From assembly GCF_033958435.1 (NCBI RefSeq), contig NC_134137.1, positions 318,183,501-318,247,500 on the forward strand: a stretch of 64,000 nucleotides of DNA, in the 5' to 3' direction. The position numbers were made by a program, and so were the translations under genes. The notes beneath the pieces are model-generated. The model was not told where the DNA came from and did no database searches. It saw only the letters and a program-made list of their open reading frames with translations. This document shows positions 56,283 through 64,000 of this stretch, in pieces (position 1 is the first letter of the stretch; every line of letters starts with the position of its first letter). This DNA is from Carettochelys insculpta (Eukaryota > Chordata > Testudines > Carettochelyidae).

Positions 56283-56395
56283 TATAATCTCTTTCAGGCG
56301 GGAAATGTGTCTCACTATCCATTTGCACAGAGCCTAGCATAATGGCTCTCCAATTTCAGTTGGGGTCTCTAGGTGTTCTTGTAATATAAATTAAT
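56283..56395 (+). repeat. Ancient amniote interspersed repeat (copy 2)
   Basis: TTATAATCTCTTTCAGGCGGG, TTTGCACAGAGCCTAGCATA ATGG, TTGGGGTCTCTAGGTG and TAATATAAATTAATAA follow the consensus order of the repeat described at 20290-20405. Confidence 0.5.
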
Positions 56396-56399
56396 AACA

Positions 56400-57938
56400 G
56401 CATTGACAAAACTTGTTCACAGTTATCTCGAGGACAAATAATGCTGGATACTATTTCCAGGGCCTAGGCTGTGTACTTATTGCTACTTTCCTTAAAATGA
56501 TACTGAATTTGATCTTTCACAATAACTATGCATAATTCATGTCACCACTGACTACTGCATGCACTTTATATAACTGCAAATGTTGATGCAGTAAATAATA
56601 TTCTTCTGCCTTATATGCAGCTTTGCTTAAGGGACTGCCAGAGTTTCTATTGAAAATCCCTATTCAGAGAGGTTTATAACTAAGATATACATATGTCCCT
56701 GGGCTTCCACTGAGGTCACATTATTATCAGTTTTCTTTTGAACTTTACTGATGTGTATCAATCATACAATCATAAACAGGATATGAAGGCTGAACAATCT
56801 TCAGTGAAACAGCTATATTTCAATTCATTCCACCAATAAAATTCAATAAGAAATAGTACAAAAGTGAACCATGCAAGATCTCAGTAGGCCAATGCCAAAC
56901 AGTTGCTTAGCAGCTGGTCATTTGTAGGAGGCACAGGAAAGTAAAAACAATTTTGTGCAACCCTGCTGAAATATGAGTTTAACTGACAGCATCATCCTTT
57001 GACAATGTGGCTACATAGGTAGCCCTGCAAATATAAATTAGCTCCGAATTCCACTGATAATGCACAAGCCAGGGGACAACCCGTTTCAATTTTTCAAAGC
57101 ATTTATGGCTTTGCAGAGCTGACAGGAGTAAAAGGGAATAAAGTCTTAGAGCCACTTTTGTGAACCAGCGATTCTCCCTAGAGCTGAGCTGAAATGCTTG
57201 GTATAGGAGTGCAGTAGTGAGACATAGCAAATGAGGGTCCACAACATTCTTTTTTCTGTTAGCAGACTACCTGAAACCTTAACTTATTCTGGGGCAAGCC
57301 GCTGAAAGTCAGGGAGAAAGATTCCACCTCCCATTAGCTCCCCTTCCCCATCACGCCTCAGCTCCATAGGAACTCAATGGAAACTCAAGCACTTACTTCC
57401 CTCTGTGTTTACTGAAGAAAGAAGCTATAACTCTGAATACACATTAAGAGCGCATTTATTGATTCAGAGCATTTCATTTGCACAGTCATTTTACAGTATT
57501 AGTGTAGGCGCATAGTTAAATAAAATCTCATTCTCTGGCACATTAGTTGTAGAAAGATAAGGGTGGCCTTTTAAATCACCGCTGGAGCTCTAGCTGCCAC
57601 CAGCCAGACAGTATTGAAGGGCCAGCTGAGGGAGGCTGTCCCCATCCCTGCCTCTTCTACTTGAGGCCATCCTTCCAGGGGCCCGATTCAGGTCCCTGTA
57701 CCGGTAATACATTCATGCTATTTTCATCCCGAAACAGATTTTGGAGGGAATTTTGAAACCAACAGCCAATTGTAATGATAGATGGTGCATATGCTGAACA
57801 GTTCGTGTATATGCTGACGCCTGCCATTCATTCAGACACTATTAGATGAGGCTTTGCAATAAATTAACTGCGCTGTGCTCCACTTGCTTTCTGTCATATT
57901 TTCTGGTAGTGAGGTCACTACAAGCCCTGATGCCTCAC
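56400..57938. other. Intergenic, nothing recognised
   Basis: Mixed AT-rich DNA. The minus-strand frame 56979-57242 has no recognised motif. Confidence 0.45.
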
Positions 57939-57941
57939 ATA

Positions 57942-58635
57942 GGCTACGTCTACACGTGAAGCCTACATCGAAATAGCTTATTTCGAAGTAGCAACAAATG
58001 AGTAACGTCTACATGTCCTCCAGGGCTGGCAACGTCGATGTTCAACTTCGACGTTGCGCGGCACCACATCGAAATAGGCGCTGTGAGGGAATGTCTACAT
58101 GCCAAAGTAGCACACATCGAAATAAGGGTGCCAGGCACAGCTGCAGACAGGGTCACAGGTAGGACTCAACAGCAAGCCGCTCCCTTAAAGGGCCCCTCCC
58201 AGACACAGTTGCACTAAACAACACAAAATACACAGAGCTGACAACTGGTTGCAGACCCTGTGCCTGCAGCATGGATCCCCAGCTGCCGCAGCAGCAGCCA
58301 GAAGCCCTGGGCTAAGGGCTGCTGCACACGGTGACCATAGAGCCCCGCAGGGGCTCGAGAGAGAGCGTCTCTCAACCCCTCAGCTGATGGTCGCCCTGGC
58401 AGACCCCGCTATTTCGAAGTTGCGGGACGCGCAACGACTACACAGTCCCTACTTCGACGTTGAACGTCGAAGTAGGGCGCTATTCCGATCCCCTCATGGG
58501 GTTAGCGACTTCGACGTCTCACTGCCTAATGTCGAAGTTAACTTCGAAATAGCGCCCGACGCGTGTAGCCGTGACGGGCGCTATTTCGAAGTTAGTGCCG
58601 CTACTTCGAAGTAGCGTGCACGTGTAGACACGGCT
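57942..58635. mobile_element. MITE family A (copy 3), inverted orientation
   Basis: The ends are GGCTACGTCTACACGTGAAGCC and GCGTGCACGTGTAGACACGGCT, flanked by ATA on both sides (57939-57941 and 58636-58638). Carries the family frame on the plus strand, 58249-58614 (121 codons). TTCGAAATAGCGCC words near the right end form local hairpins. Confidence 0.85.
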
Positions 58636-58639
58636 ATAG

Positions 58640-59190
58640 AGAGTACAGATCACATAGTTTTATTTTTTCACATTTGGCATCACCTAAGGTTTCCTGAAAC
58701 TTTCTTGTACAGCAGGATAAAAGGTTTTTCTGTAAAAATTTAGTAGCTGCAAGCAGACTTTTCATATTAATATTAATTTCCTCTGCTTTTAATAGTGCCA
58801 CATCTTTTGAATCTTTTAAAGACACACACTGTGATTCATAAGCTTGTTCCAACTACAGGAGGATCAAAAGGCTCAGCTTCTCTAGTAACGACCATGCCAG
58901 GGTAATGGAGAAGAGGTTACTCCCATTAGTTGAGCCTCAGGAGAAAGAATGTGTATTTTGTCTTGGCTTTAGAATAATGGACCAGCTCTTTCCTCTATCA
59001 CAGCTGTTTGAAAGGTCTTGGGAGTCTGCTAATCTGATCTACCCTTGTTTTGTAGACCTCAGGAGGATATATGGCCACTTTCTTAGAAATATCTTTAGGA
59101 AGTATTATAGTAGTATGAGGTGCTTTTGCATAGCCAGTCTCTCTATTTTTGAAGTAACAGTTGTGCCTATATTCTTGGCATTAAGTTAAG
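58640..59190. other. Intergenic, nothing recognised
   Basis: No motif in the short frames 58634-58852 and 58905-59189. Confidence 0.45.
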
Positions 59191-59194
59191 TGTG

Positions 59195-60110
59195 TTCAAA
59201 ATGGGTATTGTAGTCCACCAAGGGTGCATTTTGTCCCCAGTTCCTGATTTTCAGGCACAGGATGTGAAGGCACAGCTGAATTGTAAAGTGCATCTGATAC
59301 AGGGACTCAAAAATGGTATCTCTGCTGTTTGCTAATAATATTGTTCTTGCTTCTGCTGACTCTGATGTCCAATGCACACTCGAACTTTTCTCTGCTGAGT
59401 GTAAATCAGCTGGGATGAGAATCAGCACCTCCAAATCAGATGTTGTGGTCCTCTCCTGGCAGACAGTGGACTACTCTCTCTCTAAGAAGAGGTTCCATTT
59501 CTTCACCTGGAAACAGTTCAAGTATCTCAAGGGTCATGTTCATGAGTGGTGATAAGTGTGACTGTGAGATTGACCAGTAGATTGGTGCAGCAGTGGCAAT
59601 GATGTGGACACTGTACCAGTCCAAGGTGGCAAAGGAGGAACTGAGTTCTTGGGTGAAGCTCTCTCTCTTTAAAAGTTGCTCTGCTCCACCATCCTCACCT
59701 ATGACCATGAAATTTAGATAATGATGCAAAAGACAAGAGTGCAGGAACAAGTGGGGGAAATGAGATTTCTGTGCAGGGTGGGTGGGCTCACTTGCCAAGA
59801 TAAGATGAGGGGTGTGGCTATATGAGAGAGTCTCAGAGTGAAGCCACTAGTCCTCTAGATCAAAAAGAGCCAACTGAGGTAACCTGGGCACCTGACAAAG
59901 TGCCTCCTGGGAGGTTTCCTTTGGAATTCTATGTGGCATGTCCCACAGGGAGGAGGCTCCCAGGACACACTGTAGGGGTGACATTTCCAACACTTGTGAA
60001 TCCCCCAGGAGGTTCTGGAACCTGTTGTGGGGAAAAGGAGATCTGGTTCTCCCTACTCTCCATTCTGCTCCCATGACCCCCCATCAAGGAAACTGGCATA
60101 AAGGAAAAAG
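59195..60110 (+). pseudogene. Rex1-like (CR1 clade) LINE, RT and C-terminal part, degenerate
   Basis: The plus strand reads, across several frames, HQGCILSPV (RT motif B end), SLLFANNIVLASADSDVQC, GMRISTSKSDVVVLSWQTVD and FKYLKGHV. Further on come MRFLCRVGGLTCQDKMRG, GGFPLEFYVACPTGRRLPGH and finally GEKEIWFSLLSILLP. This order and the GRLPLEVF.A.PTGRR..G and GE.E.W.SLL..LLP blocks are characteristic of the Rex1/Babar LINE family. The catalytic dyad FADD reads FANN, and there are stops and frameshifts, so the copy is inactive. The 3' boundary near 60110 is approximate. Confidence 0.75.
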
Positions 60111-60171
60111 AAGGCAATGGCTCTGATTCATTTGTAGGAATAGGACTGCAAAGAAATTACATCCATACCTG

Positions 60172-60560
60172 TAACAGGATGTGCATTGGGTCTTGGACCT
60201 TCTGCCACTTCTGCCACACAAATCAGCCAGAGACCTCTGCTTTGGTGTAATCACTTAAGCTATTTATTGACAGGCTCAGCCTCCACCACCTTATATTCAC
60301 ACAGAGCTTCAGGCTTGCAGCCTTAGGGAGTAATAGCTTCTGCAGCTAGCAGGGGAGCATGGCCCTTGACTCCTCCCTTTCCCTCCCACCACAATCCTTA
60401 CTGTCAGCCTTATGTAGTCCTCTGGCTAATGAGCCCAGCAGCTGCTGCCCATTTGCCACATTGGCATGGGCTTACTCCACCAGCTCCAATTAGCCTTTAT
60501 TACTTGGAGCTGGTATAACAAAGGTCTGGCTCAAGGCTTCCTAGACAGCACCCTATCATA
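60172..60560. repeat. LTR-like repeat (tentative)
   Basis: The stretch starts TGTAACAGGATGTGCATTGG and ends near GCACCCTATCATAATATC, with a GCTATTTATTGACAGGCTCAG block that looks like a retroelement LTR with an AATAAA-poor polyadenylation region. No partner LTR or internal region is present in the window. Confidence 0.3.
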
Positions 60561-60561
60561 A

Positions 60562-61279
60562 TATCTCATAGCTCATCTTCAATGAGTGCATTAGGAGATT
60601 TTCTACTATAAATTTGTTCCTCCTCAACCCCATTCAAAACACATATTTCTCTGTATTTGTGTCTCCATTGACCATTGCCACCACTTTTCCATCCATTGGC
60701 ACCTGTGAGGCAATTTATGAATGCCAACTGAGTCACAGTTTTCAAGAGTAAAATCAGTTTGTTGTCATTGTTTTCCCCTTTTGATGGAACACATTACATA
60801 ATTCTTGGTGTAGCACTCAATGTGTAAGCTGTGTGATATTTGTGGTCATCTTTTTGGTCACTGCATCCTCTTTATCTTCTCTGAAATATTTTTGTTAAAG
60901 GTTACAGTTTCAGAAAGATTCTCACCTGCCTCATATATTGAAATGGTGCTTAATGGCTGCTACCAGGCTAATGCATGCCATGGGACTTAGGATAAAACAG
61001 AACTCACCCCCAGCTAGCATGTGGCGCAGCATCTTCAACTTTCCCCTGTTGTTTGATGTTCTTCCTCCCCACACTTGTTATGTTCAATTTACGAGTGAAC
61101 GTCTTATAGAGAAGAAAGTGCCAGAAAGCATTGCATTTAACTAGGCCCTCCACCATAGTATTCTCCAAAGATTGAGCAATTTATCTAACACTATTCATTT
61201 CCCAATTTTTACCTGAAATGACTGACCAAAGTAAGAACCAAGGATTGTTTCAAAAATTACTTTGGAATAGTAATGACAT
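60562..61279. other. Intergenic, nothing recognised
   Basis: No gene or paired repeat identified. Confidence 0.45.
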
Positions 61280-61282
61280 AAT

Positions 61283-61688
61283 GGCCGTGTCTACACTAGC
61301 CCCAAACTTCGAAATGGCCATGTAAATGGCCATTTCGAAGTTTACTAATGAAGCACTGAAATACATATTCAGCACCTCATTAACATGCGGGCCGCTGCGG
61401 CACTTCGAAATTGACATGGCTCGCCGCTGCGTGGCTCGTCCCGACGGGGCTCCTTTTCGAAAGGACCCCGGCTACTTTGAAGTCCCCTTATTCCTGTGAG
61501 CAGATGGGAATAAGGAGACTTCGAAGTAAGTGGGGTCCTTTTGAAAAGGAGCCCCGTCAATTTTGAAGTTCCGTGGCTGCCCGCATGCTAATGAGGCGCT
61601 GAATATGTATTTCAGCACTTCATTAGTAAACTTCGAAATGGTCATTTACATGGCCATTTTGAAATTTGGGGCTAATGTAGACATAGCC
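61283..61688. mobile_element. Foldback MITE, family E (older copy)
   Basis: The ends are GGCCGTGTCTACACTAGCCCC and GGGGCTAATGTAGACATAGCC, flanked by AAT on both sides (61280-61282 and 61689-61691). It shares CTTCGAAATGGCCATG, TACATATTCAGC, GACGGGGCTCCTTTTCGAAA and CCCCTTATTCC blocks with 42939-43374, but the arms differ from each other more and the right arm has a deletion. Confidence 0.8.
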
Positions 61689-62091
61689 AATATAATGTGT
61701 GTTATGTAACTATGTGCATATGCTTTGTGGATGAATCCACTAATTTCTGACTGGATACAAATTGGATCACAGAAGTCCCCTTATGACTGTCGCCCAGTAT
61801 GTTGATCATAACCCTGATCCTGCCTATGTGCTCTCTGCAGAGCCCCATTACCTTGTCCTGCTGGGCCATAAGATCTGGTCTCCCCTAACAAAGGCATAGA
61901 GTCGGGGTAACAGCCCCCAGAAGAACAACACAAATAATGAACTAGCTTACTCTGGGAGGGTTCAATTAAAGGGATTGACAGCACCCAAAAGCACAGCCCT
62001 CTAAAGGGACCAAAACTCTGGATAAATCCATCTTACTTCTCTATATTTTCGTTAACAGAAAGCTTATGATCTTGCCCCCTTATCAATGAAA

Positions 62092-62801
62092 GGCTACGTC
62101 TACATGTGCACCCAACTTCGAAATAGCTTATTTCGATGTTGCGACATCGAAATAGGCTATTTCGATGAATAACGTCTACACGTCCTCCAGGGCTGGCAAC
62201 GTCGATGTTCAACTTCGACGTTGCTCAGCCCAACATCGAAATAGGCACAGCGAGGGAACGTCTACACGCCAAAGTAGCACACATCGAAATAAGGGAGCCA
62301 GGCACAGCTGCAGACAGGGTCACGGGGCGGACTCAACAGCAAGTCGCTCCCTTAAAGGGCCCCTCCCAGACACACTTTCATTAAACAGTGCAAGATACAC
62401 AGAGCCAACAACTAGTTGCAGACCCTGTATATGCAGCACGGACCCCCAGCTGCAGCAGCAGCAGCCAGAAGCCCTGGGCTAAGGGCTGCTGCCCACGGTG
62501 ACCACAGAGCCCCGCAAGGGCTGGAGAGAGAGTATCTCTCAACCCCCCAGCTGATGGCCGCCATGGAGGACCCCGCTATTTCGATGTTGCGGGACGCGGA
62601 TCGTCTACACGTCCCTACTTCGATGTTGAACGTCGAAGTAGGGCGCTATTCCCATCCCCTCATGGGGTTAGCGACTTCGACGTCTCGCCACCTAACGTCG
62701 ATTTCAACTTCGAAATAGCGCCCAACACGTGTAGACGTGACGGGCGCTATTTCGAAGTTACTGCCGCTACTTCGAAGTAGCGTGCACGTGTAGACGCAGC
62801 T
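62092..62801. mobile_element. MITE family A (copy 4), inverted orientation
   Basis: The ends are GGCTACGTCTACATGTGCACCC and GTGCACGTGTAGACGCAGCT, flanked by AAA on both sides (62089-62091 and 62802-62804). The family frame is present on the plus strand (62416-62718, 100 codons), with its C-terminal part shifted relative to copies 2 and 3. Confidence 0.85.
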
Positions 62802-62977
62802 AAAGAGAGCTATGCACAGCTGTTGCCCCCCCCCACTACTCACTCCCCAGAAAACTATTATTTATAGTGGGTTTGATAATTTGATAAGAAATAAATATAT
62901 TTTATTAAGTATAAAAAGTAGGATATAAGTGTTTGCAAGTGAAAATAAATGGATCAAAGGAAGTTAGTAAGCCAAAG

Positions 62978-63025
62978 GGGGAAAAGAAAAGAAAAGAAAA
63001 GAAAAGAAAAGAAAAGAAAAGAAAC
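62978..63025. repeat. Simple repeat (GAAAA)n
   Basis: About nine perfect units of GAAAA, likely length-variable. Confidence 0.95.
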
Positions 63026-63052
63026 CCACACGAATTAAGTCTAATACACTAA

Positions 63053-63614
63053 AGCTGTGTCTACATGTGGCACTTCTTCCAGAAGTGGCATGGTAATAAG
63101 TCATCCAGAAGATGCTAATGAGGTGCATATGAAAGTTCCTACACACCATTAGCATCTGGGCATATGGTGTGGAGTCCAGAATACACATGCAGATGTGTGG
63201 CCCGCAGGGATCTTCCAGAAGCAAACCCTCCTTCCAGGGGCAACATGGGAGGGGAGTTGGACTTTGTGTCCTAGAAGGGCTGGGGCCAAGACCAGAAGGT
63301 TTGGGGCCTAGGGCAGTCAGCCCTCAGCACTGCCTGGACCATAGCATTGCCCCCAGCCCCACTCCTTCACAGATGTGCACAGCCAGAACAGCACTACCAT
63401 GACACTTCAAAGAGGCCCGAGACAATTGCCCCCCTTTGCCCTCCACAATTGGTGGGCTTGCTGTGTACCCAAGAATATACTGCCTTTCCAGCTAAAATAC
63501 CATTGTCTCGTGGGAACCAGCCTTTGTTAAATGGAGAATCTACCATTTAAAAAGTGTGTGTAATGTTTAACAGTTGAGCTGTCTATGAAAGAAGTGGCAC
63601 GTGTAGACACAGCC
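63053..63614. mobile_element. Foldback MITE, family D, with nested repeat replacing part of the right arm
   Basis: The left end AGCTGTGTCTACATGTGGCAC and right end GTGGCACGTGTAGACACAGCC are flanked by TAA on both sides (63050-63052 and 63615-63617). The left arm (to about 63235) follows 31251-31440 closely. The right arm is reduced to its last 30 bp, and an unrelated repeat fills 63236-63584. Confidence 0.8.
63236..63584 (-). repeat. Unnamed interspersed repeat, copy 2 (inside family D element)
   Basis: The reverse complement matches 49503-49835 over its length, for example CAGGCAGTGCTGAGGGC, AGCTGGAAAGGCAGTAT and GGGCAAAGGGGGGCAATTG. Its insertion into a family D element with an intact TAA duplication shows that it arrived later. 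Confidence 0.75.
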
Positions 63615-63634
63615 TAAAAGAAACTGTTATAAAG

Positions 63635-64000
63635 CAAAACAAAAAGCAGTCAAGTAGCACTTTAAAGACTAGCAAAATAGTTTATTAGGTGAGCTTTCAT
63701 GGGACAGACCCACTTCTTCAGACCATAGCCAGACCAGAACAGACTCAATATTTAAGACACAGAGAATCAAAAACAGTAAGCAAGGAGGACAAATCAGAAA
63801 AAGATAATCAATGTGAGCAAATCAGAGAGTGGAGGGGTGGGGGGAAGGTCAAGAATTAGATTGAGCCAAGTATGCAGATGAGCCCCTATTTTTTACAGTC
63901 AAGCTCTTAGGTACAATCACATTTGCTCTGATCCAACTGACAGAGACCAAAAACTACAAGAACTTTACCAAACATTCATAAACCTGAATTACCCACCAGG
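63635..64000 (+). mobile_element. Cry-type SINE, extended form, running off the window
   Basis: The SINE body AAAAGCAGTCAAGTAGCACT, TTTAAAGACTAGCAAAATAG, TTTATTAGGTGAGCTTTCATGGGACAGACC (seen in pieces) and CACTTCTTCAGACCATAGCC is followed by a longer tail (CAGACTCAATATTTAAGACAC, GCAAATCAGAGAGTGG). The tRNA-like head (GTTAGTCTGTATCC) is missing. The tail probably continues beyond 64000. Confidence 0.7.

Larger units (their letters stand above)
61780..63052. repeat. Possible retroelement-derived region interrupted by family A
   Basis: On either side of the family A copy the sequence appears continuous (ends TTATCAATGAAA, resumes AGAGAGCTATGCACAGC). The right part, with TTTATTAAGTATAAAAAGTAGG and TAAGTGTTTGCAAGTG, resembles reptile LTR-retroelement sequence by pattern. 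No coding motif is seen, so the class is a guess. Confidence 0.25.

Noticed and set aside
61780..63052. An endogenous retrovirus
   Set aside because: Only non-coding, LTR-like pattern resemblance; no gag, protease or polymerase motif and no paired LTR.

Overview
The window looks like non-coding, repeat-rich chromosomal DNA from a cryptodiran turtle. The evidence for the host is the repeat content: CR1 LINEs ending in a CATAGAAT-type 3' tail, tRNA-derived SINEs with the head GTTAGTCTGTATCC followed by CATCAGATGCATG (the tortoise Pol III / Cry-type SINE), a MIR copy, a Rex1-like LINE relic and hAT elements. A softshell or another cryptodire would fit; I cannot name the species. I find no convincing host exon. 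All long reading frames fall in transposons or in palindromic or GC-rich repeats.

Layout. 0-10 kb: the right part of a Harbinger-type element (Myb-like ORF remnant), a ~1 kb TIR element at 4.5-5.6 kb, a second Harbinger-type element with a transposase C-terminus (8720-8884, minus), and degenerate LINE sequence. 10-20 kb: a 50-bp minisatellite, an 850-bp hAT element carrying a second minisatellite, a TIR element, a MIR split by a foldback element, a SINE and a hAT fragment. 20-30 kb: a 630-bp MITE, a CR1 3' fragment, a compound microsatellite, small MITEs and SINEs. 31-43.4 kb is the densest part: foldbacks, a MITE holding a snap-back SINE, a 2.4 kb CR1 whose RT motifs are intact but split by a frameshift, a dimeric foldback with a nested insertion, an older CR1-clade LINE, a nested MITE block and a 436-bp near-perfect palindrome. 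43.4-53 kb is mostly quiet AT-rich sequence. 53-64 kb: further foldbacks (two with nested insertions), two more copies of the 700-bp MITE, a Rex1-like LINE, LTR-like stretches and an extended SINE.

The main biological signal is one transposon tribe that accounts for about 20 insertions. Its members end in GGCTACGTCTACAC or close variants (often AGCTGTGTCTACAC at the other end). At 13 insertions I could read a perfect 3-bp target-site duplication whose sequence is arbitrary (TGA, CCA, ATA, AAA, TTA, TGG, TTT, AAT, ACT, TTT, ATC, TAA, CTG with one further AAT considered in the entries), which is not the strict TWA expected of PIF/Harbinger. I group the tribe ad hoc into families A (700 bp, TTCGA-rich), B (TGTCGACAGA-rich), C (~1 kb, internal repeats), D/E/F/G (foldback hairpins). 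Nested insertions give a relative age order: MIR older than D; B older than F; F older than G; C older than A; D older than the unnamed repeat at 63236.
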